64,000 nucleotides of DNA from contig CAHJWG010000009.1 of assembly GCA_903642215.1 (NCBI GenBank), forward strand, positions 124,001-188,000, read 5' to 3'. This DNA comes from Sphingobacteriaceae bacterium (lineage in GTDB: Bacteria; Bacteroidota; Bacteroidia; Sphingobacteriales; Sphingobacteriaceae). Positions 41,259 to 50,690 of the stretch are shown here, in pieces. The stretch's first letter is position 1; each line of letters begins with the position of its first letter. The position numbers and the translations under genes are program-made. Below the pieces are notes generated by a model. It did no database searches, was not told the DNA's origin, and worked only from the letters and a program-made list of their open reading frames with translations.

Positions 41259-43631
41259 TCACTCACTTCTCAAACTCTTCACCGGATTGGCCAATGCTGC
41301 TTTTACCGCCTTAAAACTGACGGTGATTAAAGCGATGGCAAACGTAATCAGTGCGGCCAAAGCAAAAACCCACCAATGCAAAGTGGTGCGGTAGGCAAAG
41401 TTTTGCAGCCATTTTTCCATACAGAAATAGGCAATCGGAATGGCGATAACGGTAGAAAGTAAAACCGGTTTCAGCAGATCTTTGGATAATAGCAGCAGGA
41501 TATTTTGCACTGATGAACCCAACACTTTCCGCACGCCGATTTCTTTGGTCCGTTTTGTGGCCGTAAAAGAAGCTAAACCGAATAAACCTAAACACGCCAC
41601 CAGAATAGCGAGACCAGAAAATATGCTTAAAATAGTTTGCTGGCGAATGTCGGTTTTATAAGTGGTCTCAAATTTCTGGTCGAGAAACGAGTATTCAAAA
41701 GGGTAAACCGGTGCCACTTTGCCATATACTTCTTTTATGCTTGCTAATCCCGAGGCTACGTTTCCGGGTTTTAGTTTGATGACGGCCACACGGTTATCTT
41801 CAAAAGGAGAAATCACCAGCGCATCCATATTTTGTTTGAGGGACAGGAAATTGTAATCTTCCACCACACCGATAATAGTAGTTTTAGCACTGTCGCGCAT
41901 TTTATCAGATAGCTGTTTCCCTAAAGCTTGTTCTGGCGTAAAACCCAGTTTTGTTGCTGCGGTACGATTGATCAGGACGGATTTTGTACTGTCGGTTGCA
42001 AACTGATTAGAAAAATCCCGGCCGGCGATGATTTTTAAACCTAATGTTTTTACAAATTCAAAATCGGCAAATTCTGTTCGCGAACGCCAAACATCCTGCT
42101 GGCCCTGCGCTTGAAACGTATGGATATCATGGTAACCGCCCGGCTCGCCGGACATGAATGAGACGGAAGCAATCCCGTTTGTATTCTGCAATTCAGTTTT
42201 AAAAGTTTTGCGGTGGTCATAAATGTTGTCGTTATCAATTTTAACAATTACCGTTTGCGATTGATCGTAACCTAAAGCTTTACTTTTTACATAACGCATC
42301 TGTTTCATGATAACGATTGTGCCGATGATCAGAAAAACTGAAATACTGAACTGAACGACGACAAGCATCTGCCTGAAAAATACACCGCCTTTGCCCAAGC
42401 GCAGTTTCCCTTTTAAAGCCTGCACCGGAGAAAAAGCGGATAAAAAAAATGCCGGATAACTTCCCGCTAGGAAACCAACCAACACAATTACGCCAAGCAG
42501 GAACAAATAAATCGGTAACGAATTGAAGGAAATATTTAAGTTGTAACCCAGCAAATCATTATAAAAAGGCATCAGTAAAAACAGTAATGCCACAGATAAG
42601 ATACAGGAAATCAATGTAATTAAAATAGATTCGCCGATAAATTGCCAGATTAAATGGTTGCGCAACGCACCTAAAACTTTGCGTAACCCAACTTCTTTGG
42701 AACGCTCGACTGCACGAATGGTAGAAAGGTTGGTAAAGTTGATACAAGCGATCAGCAAAATTAGAACTGCGATAGAAAGAAAGATGTAAACCACCGTTTT
42801 ATCACCGTGCTTAACATTATCAAAATCTGACACGTGTTCAAAATAAATATCTTTCAAAGGTGTGAGCGAAAGACTGAATTTTGCACCGGAACGCGCCATG
42901 TCTTTTCCCATGTATTTATCCATAAAATGCGGTAACAAGTTCTCAATTCGAGATTTATCCACATCCGGATTGAGCAAAACATAAGTAAACAAATCATTAT
43001 TGATCCACATATTAAACCAGCTTTCGTTCTGGTAATTTGATAACGGTAAAACGGCGTTAAAATCCAGGTGAGAATTGGATGGAACATCTTTGGCGATCCC
43101 GGTAACTTTCAAATGCTTCTGCTTGGCATATTCAATCACTTTGCCCATCGGATCTTGGTTGCCAAAATATTTTTTTGCGGTCGATTCTGTTAGTACAATG
43201 CTGCCCGGATCTTTTAAAGCTGTAGCCGGGTTTCCCTTTAAAAGTGGAAAAGAAAACAGTGTGAAAAAACCGGGATCGGCTATGTAAACCTTTTTTTCAC
43301 TAAAAGCTTTTTCTCCAAAGGAAATCAAACCATCTGATACCATTACACGAACGGTTTGCTTAATCTCCGCCGGAAAATCATTTTGTAAAGCTGTGGCATA
43401 AGGCGGCGAAACGAAAGGCACACTTGCCTTCAGCGCATCGTAACCGCGCATCACACGATAAATATTTTTTCCTTTTTTGTGGAAGTTATCTACGCTAAAC
43501 TCATTCAGAATAAAGAGGAAAATCATCAGGCAAACCGTAATGCCGATGGTTAAGCCCATAATGTTGATGGCAGAAAAACCTTTGTGTTTCCACAGGTTTC
43601 GCCAGGCAATTTTTAAATAGTTTTTGATCAT
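41259..43631 (-). CDS. MacB/FtsX-type ABC permease 4
   Basis: The 790-residue protein starts MIKNYLKIAWRNLWKHKGFSAINIMGLTIGITVCLMIF. Its first core has GLRKVLGALRNHLIWQFIGES and the second GVRKVLGSSVQNILLLLSKDL with WLQNFAYRT. The first periplasmic loop is distinct (KASVPFVSPPYATALQNDFPAEIKQ). It carries the invariant tail. Upstream are a motif copy 100 bases away and an A-family element. It has normal paralogue length and no frame break. Confidence 0.94.
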   Translation of the reverse strand: MIKNYLKIAWRNLWKHKGFSAINIMGLTIGITVCLMIFLFILNEFSVDNFHKKGKNIYRVMRGYDALKASVPFVSPPYATALQNDFPAEIKQTVRVMVSDGLISFGEKAFSEKKVYIADPGFFTLFSFPLLKGNPATALKDPGSIVLTESTAKKYFGNQDPMGKVIEYAKQKHLKVTGIAKDVPSNSHLDFNAVLPLSNYQNESWFNMWINNDLFTYVLLNPDVDKSRIENLLPHFMDKYMGKDMARSGAKFSLSLTPLKDIYFEHVSDFDNVKHGDKTVVYIFLSIAVLILLIACINFTNLSTIRAVERSKEVGLRKVLGALRNHLIWQFIGESILITLISCILSVALLFLLMPFYNDLLGYNLNISFNSLPIYLFLLGVIVLVGFLAGSYPAFFLSAFSPVQALKGKLRLGKGGVFFRQMLVVVQFSISVFLIIGTIVIMKQMRYVKSKALGYDQSQTVIVKIDNDNIYDHRKTFKTELQNTNGIASVSFMSGEPGGYHDIHTFQAQGQQDVWRSRTEFADFEFVKTLGLKIIAGRDFSNQFATDSTKSVLINRTAATKLGFTPEQALGKQLSDKMRDSAKTTIIGVVEDYNFLSLKQNMDALVISPFEDNRVAVIKLKPGNVASGLASIKEVYGKVAPVYPFEYSFLDQKFETTYKTDIRQQTILSIFSGLAILVACLGLFGLASFTATKRTKEIGVRKVLGSSVQNILLLLSKDLLKPVLLSTVIAIPIAYFCMEKWLQNFAYRTTLHWWVFALAALITFAIALITVSFKAVKAALANPVKSLRSE

Positions 43632-43728
43632 GATTTAGGTTCTTTTATGGTTTAATATTTGGTGCGAGGAGCGGGGTGTGAGGATTTGTAAAGTGCTGAA
43701 CCCTTTCAGCAATTTGTATTTATTTTTA

Positions 43729-43742
43729 ATACTTCTTTTATC
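43729..43742 (-). repeat. dispersed motif copy upstream of permease 4
   Basis: The exact core is at 43732-43742, with ATACTTC instead of ATGCTTC on its edge. It is followed after 11 bases by an A-family element. Confidence 0.75.
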
Positions 43743-43753
43743 ACTCTTTTTTT

Positions 43754-43852
43754 AGCCCCACCTAACCTCACCAAAGGGGAGGAACCAAAGTGGAAACCTT
43801 TTATATCCGCCCTGCAAAGCCCTCTCCTTTGGAGAGAGTTTGGGTGAGGCTT
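43754..43852. repeat. A-family ~100-base intergenic element, copy 1
   Basis: It begins AGCCCCACCTAACC and ends TTTGGGTGAGGCT, imperfect terminal inverted repeats. Inside are the hairpin halves CAAAGGGGAGG and CCCTCTCCTTTGGAGAG, with TATCCGCCCTGCAAAG between them. Copies 2 and 3 are at 50591 and 55726. Confidence 0.8.
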
Positions 43853-43888
43853 TTCTATTAGAGTATTGAGGTGCGAAACTTTGCAAAT

Positions 43889-43922
43889 CGCTGATAGCCG
43901 AAAGCTGATTGCTAACAGCTTC
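43889..43922. repeat. C-family palindromic element after permease 5
   Basis: GCTGATAGCCGAAAGCTGA followed by TTGCTAACAGCTT is an imperfect palindrome of the C type. It ends close to the stop of permease 5. Confidence 0.5.
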
Positions 43923-43926
43923 TTCC

Positions 43927-46347
43927 TCACTCACTCCTCAAACTCTTAACCGGATTGGCCAATGCTGCTTTTACCGCCTGAAAACTGACGGTTGCCAAGG
44001 CGATAACCAAAGCAATCAGCGTAGCCAAACCAAAAATCCACCAGCTGATTTCGATGCGATAAGCAAAGCTTTGCAGCCAGTTGTGCATCACCCAATAAGC
44101 AACCGGAAACGTCAGCACGCTCGCCAGTAAAACCAGCTTGATGAAATCTTTAGAAACCAATACCACAATACCGGAAATGCTGGAACCCAATACTTTACGG
44201 ATCCCGATTTCTTTGGTGCGTTGTACCATCGTCATCATGGCCATGGCCAGTAAACCAATGCAGGAAATGAGGATGGCTAAAATAGCACCGCTGATAAAAA
44301 TATTGGACAAGCGTTTTTCGCTTCGGTACTGGCGTTCGGTGTTTTCGTTGAGCCAGGAACCTTTAAATTCGGTGTTCGGGAAAATTTGATGCCATTGCCA
44401 TTTTAGGTGGTTAAAAGAAGCATTTAACCCAATCGGTTTTAGCCGCACAAAAACGTATTGCAAACGGTTTCTTTCGTTTATGGCGATGGATAAAGGTTCT
44501 ACTTCTTCATGCAGCGAACGGAAATTGTAATCTTTCACCACACCAACTACCTGCATTGGCGGCTTGTTGTCTTGGTACGGCAGGTAAGTGCCAACCGGAT
44601 TTTTACTGCCGATTTGTGCGGCCATCTTTTCGTTAATGATAACCGCGTTGCTATCTGTCGCAAAATCTCTCGAAAAATCGCGACCGGCTAATAACGTAAT
44701 GCCAAGCGTTTTCAAATAGTCGTAATCAACTTGCAAAATGTGGCTTTTCACTTCGTGCCCTTTATAATTAAATCCGCTAACCGAAGTCATTGTGGAGCCA
44801 TCATTTCCCAAACCCAAGTTACCGCGGGCGCCCGTAATGCTTTCCACCTCCGGCGAACCTTGTAATTTTTGCCGCAAAATATCCAAAGCATTGGTACCAG
44901 AAAGGTTACCCAGCGGGATGCTGATCACTTCCGTGCGGTTATAGCCCAGCGGCCGGTTTTGCATGTATTGCATCTGCTGCCAGGTTACCAGCGTGCAGAT
45001 AATCAGCAGTGTAGAAAGCGAGAATTGCGTAACCAGCAAAATATTGCGTACGCGGCCGGGTTTCGTCGTGTTAACCGTTCCTTTTAAAACTAAAACGGTT
45101 TTGTACCGAAGCATCAGCCAGGCCGGGTAAAAGCCCGCAATTACGGTTATCAGTAAAAAGGTGCTAAAAGAAGCAAGCAGCAAAACCGGCTGCAGCAACA
45201 TTTTGAGTTGGATAGGACTTCTGAAATTTTGTGTAAACAGCGGTAAAATCAGCGACGAGATCAGCAAACCCAAGCCAAAAGCAATCAAACAAACCAAAGC
45301 TGTTTCTACCCAAAACTGAATGAGCAAAGTCCATTTACCGGCACCTAAAGTTTTGCGCATGCCTATTTCGCGCGCACGGTTAAAAGCGCGAGCAATATTG
45401 AGGTTGATAAAGTTAATACAGGCAATCAGTAAAATAAAAATGCCGATAGCAAGCAAGGCAATGATGTAAACTTTAGAAATTTGAGATCCTTCCAGCCCGC
45501 TCAGCTCATTATTAAAATGGTTATTGGCAAAAGGCGTAAGGTTTACCGTAAACACGTTTCCGTTGGCATCCGGCTTGGCGCCATCGCGTTTAATATTGCT
45601 GATGGCTTCCTTAAAATGGTTTTTGGCGAAAGGGATCAGGCGTTTTTCAAACAAAGCGCGGTTGGTGCCGGCGTTCAGTTTCACATATGTAAGATGGTTG
45701 CCGGTATCCCATTTATCCAGGTTTTGCTGATAATTGTTGTAGTTTTCAAACCGCATCAAAATATCAAAATCCAGACTTGAATTATTGGGGAAATCTTTTG
45801 CCACGCCAGTAACTACAAAACTCTGGTTCTGGTTGTACAGGTTCATTTCCAAAGTTTTACCTACCGGATTTTCTTTGCCGAAGATTGCTTTGGCAACGAA
45901 TTGGGTTAATACAATGCTGTGCGGATCATGCAATGCTGTTTTTACCAATCCTTTTTCGAGCGGAAAGGTAAATATCCGCAGGAAATCCTCGTCCACAAAC
46001 CGGATAGATTCCATGATCTTTTTCGATTTGTAACTGATCTCCGCACCGCCGTTACCCAATCTCGAAATGTATTGTACATCCGGGTACTCGGCTTTTAAAG
46101 CTGGTGTAAGCGGTTCGGGCATTGATGTGTTTTTTTCTACACCTTTTGCATGGTTTTCGGTCAGATAAATCTCGTAAATATCCGACAGGTTTTTGTGGAA
46201 CTGATCGTACGAAAACTCGTAAATCACCGTCAAAAACAGCAGCACGCAACAGGCAACCGCCACGCTTAAACCGGCAATATTGATCACATTAAATACTTTG
46301 CCTTTCAACAGGTTTCGCCAGGCAATTTTGAGGTTGTTTTTGAGCAT
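43927..46347 (-). CDS. MacB/FtsX-type ABC permease 5
   Basis: ATG 46347 (MLKNNLKIAWRNLLKGKVFN) is chosen; the frame extends to 46374 but paralogues start here. The 806-residue protein has GMRKTLGAGKWTLLIQFWVET in the first core and GIRKVLGSSISGIVVLVSKDF with WLQSFAYRI in the second. The first periplasmic loop contains an unusual insert near KRDGAKPDANGNVFTVNLTP. It ends in the invariant tail. A large C-type inverted repeat fills the spacer to the small exported-protein gene upstream, so it may be its own transcript. Confidence 0.94.
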   Translation of the reverse strand: MLKNNLKIAWRNLLKGKVFNVINIAGLSVAVACCVLLFLTVIYEFSYDQFHKNLSDIYEIYLTENHAKGVEKNTSMPEPLTPALKAEYPDVQYISRLGNGGAEISYKSKKIMESIRFVDEDFLRIFTFPLEKGLVKTALHDPHSIVLTQFVAKAIFGKENPVGKTLEMNLYNQNQSFVVTGVAKDFPNNSSLDFDILMRFENYNNYQQNLDKWDTGNHLTYVKLNAGTNRALFEKRLIPFAKNHFKEAISNIKRDGAKPDANGNVFTVNLTPFANNHFNNELSGLEGSQISKVYIIALLAIGIFILLIACINFINLNIARAFNRAREIGMRKTLGAGKWTLLIQFWVETALVCLIAFGLGLLISSLILPLFTQNFRSPIQLKMLLQPVLLLASFSTFLLITVIAGFYPAWLMLRYKTVLVLKGTVNTTKPGRVRNILLVTQFSLSTLLIICTLVTWQQMQYMQNRPLGYNRTEVISIPLGNLSGTNALDILRQKLQGSPEVESITGARGNLGLGNDGSTMTSVSGFNYKGHEVKSHILQVDYDYLKTLGITLLAGRDFSRDFATDSNAVIINEKMAAQIGSKNPVGTYLPYQDNKPPMQVVGVVKDYNFRSLHEEVEPLSIAINERNRLQYVFVRLKPIGLNASFNHLKWQWHQIFPNTEFKGSWLNENTERQYRSEKRLSNIFISGAILAILISCIGLLAMAMMTMVQRTKEIGIRKVLGSSISGIVVLVSKDFIKLVLLASVLTFPVAYWVMHNWLQSFAYRIEISWWIFGLATLIALVIALATVSFQAVKAALANPVKSLRSE

Positions 46348-46350
46348 GAG

Positions 46351-46466
46351 AGGTAGGCTTTTAGCTGTCAGCAATCAGCTATCAGCTTTGGTATAGTTTG
46401 TAAATTATAGTCGTTATTTATATTGGATTTGCAGGTAGCTGAAGGCTGATAGCTAAAAGCCTGCCT
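46351..46466. repeat. long C-family inverted repeat between permease 5 and the small exported-protein gene
   Basis: AGGTAGGCTTTTAGCT (46351-46366) and AGCTAAAAGCCTGCCT (46451-46466) pair over 16 positions with one G-U. The inner sequences TGTCAGCAATCAGCTATCAGC and GAAGGCTGAT continue the pairing in part. It fills nearly the whole spacer. Confidence 0.75.
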
Positions 46467-46467
46467 A

Positions 46468-46977
46468 CTACTTCGAAACGCCTAACGAATCGGTTATTTT
46501 TTTAACCATGGTATCTTTTTGCTGCTTGCTCATGCCTTTAACTGGGAAAGTTTTGTCGTAATTAACTTCTTTTCCGCCTTTAGTGCTGCTAACCATAATG
46601 TGCAAGGTTTTACCATCATCTTTAACTGTTTTTTCTTCGGTTTCAGAATGGGAACTGTTTTTGGTTGAAGCAGAAGTTGGCATATGCGGTGCCGGAGAAG
46701 CTGGTGCCGGAGGCGCGGGCGGCGGATAAATGCCCAGCGAATCTGTTATTTTTTTTAGCATCACGTCTTTTTGTATCTGGTTAAGGCCAACTACAGGAAA
46801 CGTGCGGTCGTACTTAACCGCCTTTCCGTCTTTGTTGCTTTTAATCATGATGTGCAGCGTTTTGCCATCGTCCGAAACGGATTGCTTCGTGTCATTTGTT
46901 TTGTAAGAACTGGTTTTGCTTTGTGCCGATGCAGCCAAAGAAAAGGCCGATAAAAGAAGTATCGCTAATGTTTTCAT
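46468..46977 (-). CDS. exported protein with two copies of a ~60-residue domain
   Basis: I recognise no family. The 169-residue protein has a signal peptide (MKTLAILLLSAFSLAASAQS). Two similar halves follow: VSDDGKTLHIMIKSNKDGK...YDRTFPVVGLNQIQKDVMLKKITDSLGI and VKDDGKTLHIMVSSTKGGKEVNYDKTFPVKGMSKQQKDTMVKKITDSLGV. A Pro-rich linker (YPPPAPPAPASPAP) separates them. The domain is thus a duplicated small periplasmic unit of unknown role. An exact motif core (46949-46959) lies inside the signal-peptide codons, where its minus strand reads ILLLS. It lies in the permease array, upstream of permease 5, which may hint at a link with export. Confidence 0.82.
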   Translation of the reverse strand: MKTLAILLLSAFSLAASAQSKTSSYKTNDTKQSVSDDGKTLHIMIKSNKDGKAVKYDRTFPVVGLNQIQKDVMLKKITDSLGIYPPPAPPAPASPAPHMPTSASTKNSSHSETEEKTVKDDGKTLHIMVSSTKGGKEVNYDKTFPVKGMSKQQKDTMVKKITDSLGVSK

Positions 46978-47120
46978 GTTGATTTTCTGTTGATTTCACA
47001 AAAGCGGTTACAATTACATGCCGGTTTTGTAAGTATCTGTTTTTTAATATTTTAATAATGGAATTGGTTTTGTTTCCGTTCGGTAATGATACACTTCCTG
47101 TGCTATTGTGATACAGGTTT

Positions 47121-47140
47121 TTAGGTGATAAAAGAAGCAT
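47121..47140 (+). repeat. dispersed motif copy upstream of SDR gene
   Basis: TTAGGTGATAAAAGAAGCAT (core 47127-47137) is one of the closest matches to the full consensus. It points toward the dehydrogenase gene 94 bases away. Confidence 0.82.
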
Positions 47141-47231
47141 GGTCTTTTAGTTATTTCATCAAAACCTAAAACATTCTGCTGGTTTATAAATTTATGATTG
47201 AACTATAAATTATTGAATTTAACTAATAATC

Positions 47232-48008
47232 ATGAAAAAATTAACCGGAAAAGTAGCAATTGTTACAGGGTCAGATTCGGGTATCGGCCAGGCAACTGCC
47301 ATTGCTTTTGCCCAAGAAGGCGCAGATGTAGTTATCGTTTATCATACTGACAGCGAAGGTGCCGCTAAAACAATGGAAGAAGTGCAGCAAGCCGGCCAGA
47401 AAGGTTTGGTTTTGCAGGCAGATGTGAGCGAGGAACAAGGCGTGCAGCAGCTTTTTGAACAGGCTTTAAAGGAATTTGGAACGATAGATATTTTGGTGAA
47501 CAATGCCGGCGTGAGCGGTGGCAGCACCAAAGTGGCGGATATGGATACTGAAAGTTTTGATAAAACGATCCGTACCAATTTATACGGTCCGTTTTTTGGC
47601 TGCCGTGCTTTTGTAAAACACCGTTTACAAAACGGCGGTAAAGGTAAAATTATCAATATCAGTTCTATCCACGAAGAAGTGGTTTCGCCGGGAACGGCCG
47701 ATTATTGCGCTTCCAAAGGTGCTTTAAGAAATTTTACCAGAACGCTGGCGTTGGAAGTTGCAGAACAAGGCATCAACGTAAATAATATTGCGCCGGGCAT
47801 GATTTTAACGCCGATGAACCAAAAAGCGATGGACGACCCGAAAGAACGTGAAGAAAAGGAACAGAAAATCCCGATGAAACGTGCCGGCAAACCCGCAGAA
47901 ATTGCACATGTAGCCGTTTTCCTGGCTTCCGAAGATGCGGCTTATGTAACCGGTTCTACTTACGCGATGGACGGCGGCTTTATGCGGCTGTTAGGGCAGG
48001 GCGCATAG
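47232..48008 (+). CDS. short-chain dehydrogenase/reductase (glucose 1-dehydrogenase-like)
   Basis: The 258-residue protein is a classical SDR. It has TGSDSGIGQATAIAF for the dinucleotide-binding loop, LVNNAGVSGG, and the catalytic Ser of INISSIHEE. The active-site Tyr and Lys are in DYCASKGALRNF, and the end is VTGSTYAMDGGFM. It is annotated in relatives as glucose 1-dehydrogenase but the true substrate is unknown. It is the only long plus-strand gene inside the permease array and converges with permease 6 across a B hairpin, so it looks like an insertion between unrelated transcription units. Confidence 0.93.
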   Translation: MKKLTGKVAIVTGSDSGIGQATAIAFAQEGADVVIVYHTDSEGAAKTMEEVQQAGQKGLVLQADVSEEQGVQQLFEQALKEFGTIDILVNNAGVSGGSTKVADMDTESFDKTIRTNLYGPFFGCRAFVKHRLQNGGKGKIINISSIHEEVVSPGTADYCASKGALRNFTRTLALEVAEQGINVNNIAPGMILTPMNQKAMDDPKEREEKEQKIPMKRAGKPAEIAHVAVFLASEDAAYVTGSTYAMDGGFMRLLGQGA

Positions 48009-48023
48009 ATTGTTATGGGGTAG

Positions 48024-48063
48024 GAGGTTTGAGGCGAGAGGATTTGTAAGTCCCTCAAACCTC
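48024..48063. terminator. B-family hairpin between SDR gene and permease 6
   Basis: GAGGTTTGAGG pairs perfectly with CCTCAAACCTC (48053-48063), with an 18-base loop. It lies between two convergent genes and ends 12 bases from the permease 6 stop. Confidence 0.75.
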
Positions 48064-48074
48064 TCACCCCAAAC

Positions 48075-50507
48075 CTATTCGCTTCTCAAACTCTTAACCG
48101 GGTTAGCCAATGCTGCTTTTATCGACTGGAAACTGATGGTTAGTAAGGCAATAAGGATAGAAAATGCTCCGGCTAAAGCAAACATCCACCATTGGATTGT
48201 AATCCGGTAAGCAAAATCTTGCAGCCATTTTTGCATGGTAAAAAAAGCAATTGGGGAGGCGATAACCAATGCCAATATTACCAGCACAACAAAATCTTTT
48301 GATAGTAAAGCGGTAACTTGTGTAACCGAAGCACCTAATACTTTACGGATACCAATTTCTTTGGTTCGTTGTTCGGCGGTAAAAGTTGCCAGTCCGAATA
48401 ATCCAAGACAAGCCAGAAATATAATTAAAAAACTAAAAAAAGTAAACAATTGCTGCAACTTGTGTTCGGCGCGATATTGGCCGTCTAACAGATCACTGAT
48501 CCAATCTATTTTCAAAACTTTTTCCGGGAAAAACTGCTGCCATTGTTTGTAAATTTTGATTAATACCTGTTTTTGTGAACCGGGTTTTATGCGGATCAGT
48601 AGGTTGCCAAAACTTGTGTTAGCAGTTGCCTGGATAATGCAAGGTTTTAAAGGTGTGTGTAAAGATTCGTTATTAAAATCTTTTATAACCCCAACCGGGA
48701 AACCAGGCAAATGCTGAACAGAATCTTTAAAGTTTTTGATACCGAAAAGTTGGGCTGTATAAGCTGTAATCAGATAAGATTGCTGCTGCTGTACCTGAGC
48801 TAATTTTTTGTCGTCATGTGCCAATAAAGAATCCGTATTAACAGCATCATTTGCAAAGGATGCATCCAAGTAACGGCCATCCTGTAATTGCAATTTTAAA
48901 GTTTTTGCTAAATCTATATCTCCGGCAATGTAATTTACTTCTAATTTATTTCCCTTTTGGTTTGGATCTTCAACTATTCTACTCATATATCCGGCACCTA
49001 AAGATGGTGTCCAATTAGCAATACTTGCACGCTCTACACCGGCTATTTTTAAAATTTCCTGCTTAAAAGCAGTACCTTTAGTACCAAAATCGGTATAATC
49101 AATACTGATGAGATTGTTTTTATCAAAGCCTAAATCCTTATGATCGATAAAACGTAATTGTAATTGTACTACCAAAGTTGTAATTAAAATTACAATAGCA
49201 ATTGTAAATTGCATGACTACTAAACTTTTGCGCAACAAACCGGAATCTGTTTTTACAGAAAGTTTTCCTTTCAAAACAACAACTGCTTTTGGCCTAGAAA
49301 TTAACCAGGCCGGGTACAAACCGGTAAACAAGCTAACCGAAAAAACTACCAAACTTGTGATACTGAAAAGTGTAATGTTGTTTGCCAGATTTAAGGTTAA
49401 AGCATGTCCAAGATAAGCTTCCAAAGGTTTACTAAAAAAGTTATACAAAACTATACTCAGCAAAAAAGAGATTGCAAAAAATAGTAAAGATTCAAATAAA
49501 AATTGTGCAATCAATTCTTTTTTATCCGCACCCAAAACTTTACGGATACCAACTTCACGAACCCGTTTAATGGCTCTTGCAGTAGTTAAGTTAATAAAAT
49601 TAATGCAGGCAATCAGCAACAACATTAAAGCAACTCCGGAGAAAATATACACATCACGTATGTTGCCTTTAACTTCAGAATATCCATCAAAATCAGAGCG
49701 TAGGTAAACATCAGTTATTGGCTGCAAATCATAGGAAACCCTTTTTCCAAAATCACTGGTTGTCAATTTTTTGTACCAAATATTCATTTTAGTTTGAAAC
49801 TTGGTAATTGAAGTGCCGGGTTTAAAGAGCAGGTACTGGTTCTGAATATATGTCCCGCTACCATTATACAATTTATTATCTTCCGGTTTTCTTTCGGCAA
49901 TAGCAATTATATCTGAACGCAAGTTTGTATTGGCCGGAAAAGTTTTGATGATGCCGGTAATCAAATAACTCTGGGGTTTGCCGTAAGTTGGAATATCCGT
50001 AACCACTTTTCCAATCGGATTGCTGTTTGGGAAATATTGATTCTTGATTTTTTCGGTAATGATTAGGTTAACGTAACCTTTCACAAATTTTTTCGGATTT
50101 CCTTGCGCAACATTGAAATCAAATAAGTTCCAAACGCTCGGCTCCGTAAAAAACGCAGGTAGTTCTACACCATCTTTATTAGGACCCATTTTCATCCGGT
50201 TTTTGTAAAGCGAAATCCGACAGTAATCTTCCACTTCCGGGAAGTCTTTTTTCAGGTTTGGCCCCAATCCTACAAAGCTCGATCTGCTGCGTTGGGCGGC
50301 ATTTATATTGCTGTTATCCACACTAATAATCCGGTAAATATCTTTGGCGCGTTTCCACTGCCGGTCGTACGATAAATCATCAATAACTACTGTGGCAACC
50401 AGCAGGCAGGCTGTTAACCCGATGGTTAAACCCAGAATATTTATGGCCGAGTAAACCTTGTTGCGCAATAGATTTCGGTAAGCAATTTTAAAATAGTTCC
50501 TGATCAT
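48075..50507 (-). CDS. MacB/FtsX-type ABC permease 6
   Basis: The 810-residue protein starts MIRNYFKIAYRNLLRNKVYSAINILGLTIGLTACLLV. Its cores carry GIRKVLGADKKELIAQFLFES and GIRKVLGASVTQVTALLSKDF, followed by WLQDFAYRI. The second half closely follows permease 1, including IASPxAxFTMQKWLQDFAYR, which suggests these two are a recent pair in the array. The second periplasmic loop has an insertion (LLAHDDKKLAQVQQQQSYLITA). The invariant tail is present. A C-type palindrome and a motif copy lie within 75 bases upstream of its ATG. Confidence 0.94.
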   Translation of the reverse strand: MIRNYFKIAYRNLLRNKVYSAINILGLTIGLTACLLVATVVIDDLSYDRQWKRAKDIYRIISVDNSNINAAQRSRSSFVGLGPNLKKDFPEVEDYCRISLYKNRMKMGPNKDGVELPAFFTEPSVWNLFDFNVAQGNPKKFVKGYVNLIITEKIKNQYFPNSNPIGKVVTDIPTYGKPQSYLITGIIKTFPANTNLRSDIIAIAERKPEDNKLYNGSGTYIQNQYLLFKPGTSITKFQTKMNIWYKKLTTSDFGKRVSYDLQPITDVYLRSDFDGYSEVKGNIRDVYIFSGVALMLLLIACINFINLTTARAIKRVREVGIRKVLGADKKELIAQFLFESLLFFAISFLLSIVLYNFFSKPLEAYLGHALTLNLANNITLFSITSLVVFSVSLFTGLYPAWLISRPKAVVVLKGKLSVKTDSGLLRKSLVVMQFTIAIVILITTLVVQLQLRFIDHKDLGFDKNNLISIDYTDFGTKGTAFKQEILKIAGVERASIANWTPSLGAGYMSRIVEDPNQKGNKLEVNYIAGDIDLAKTLKLQLQDGRYLDASFANDAVNTDSLLAHDDKKLAQVQQQQSYLITAYTAQLFGIKNFKDSVQHLPGFPVGVIKDFNNESLHTPLKPCIIQATANTSFGNLLIRIKPGSQKQVLIKIYKQWQQFFPEKVLKIDWISDLLDGQYRAEHKLQQLFTFFSFLIIFLACLGLFGLATFTAEQRTKEIGIRKVLGASVTQVTALLSKDFVVLVILALVIASPIAFFTMQKWLQDFAYRITIQWWMFALAGAFSILIALLTISFQSIKAALANPVKSLRSE

Positions 50508-50523
50508 GATTTTTTAAAGATTG

Positions 50524-50550
50524 TAGCTGTCGGCAATCGACTTTCAGCGG
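50524..50550. repeat. C-family element upstream of permease 6
   Basis: TAGCTGTCGGCAATCGACTT followed by TCAGCGG is a diverged copy of the C palindrome, 16 bases from the permease 6 start. Confidence 0.5.
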
Positions 50551-50564
50551 TGTTTATGTTTTAT

Positions 50565-50580
50565 AATGCTTCTTTTATCG
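50565..50580 (-). repeat. dispersed motif copy upstream of permease 6
   Basis: The exact core is at 50569-50579, 61 bases before the permease 6 start and directed toward it. An A-family element begins 11 bases beyond. Confidence 0.78.
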
Positions 50581-50590
50581 ATACTTTTTT

Positions 50591-50690
50591 AACCCCACCT
50601 AACCTCCCCAAAGGGGAGGAACCCAGGTGTAAACTTTGCATATCCGCCCTGCAAAGCCCTCTTCTTTGGAGAGGGTTTGGGTGAGGCTTT
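50591..50690. repeat. A-family ~100-base intergenic element, copy 2
   Basis: This copy has a perfect inner hairpin, CCTCCCC-AAA-GGGGAGG (50603-50619), and a second one around CTTCTTTGGAGAG. Its right end TGAGGCTTTA overlaps the stop codon of permease 7, so the element provides that stop. Confidence 0.82.

Noticed and set aside
48110-48125. TGCTGCTTTTATC at permease 3' ends as further motif copies
   Set aside because: These bases encode the conserved (K)AALA of the C-terminal tail and differ from the core in the critical CTTC; the similarity is explained by coding.
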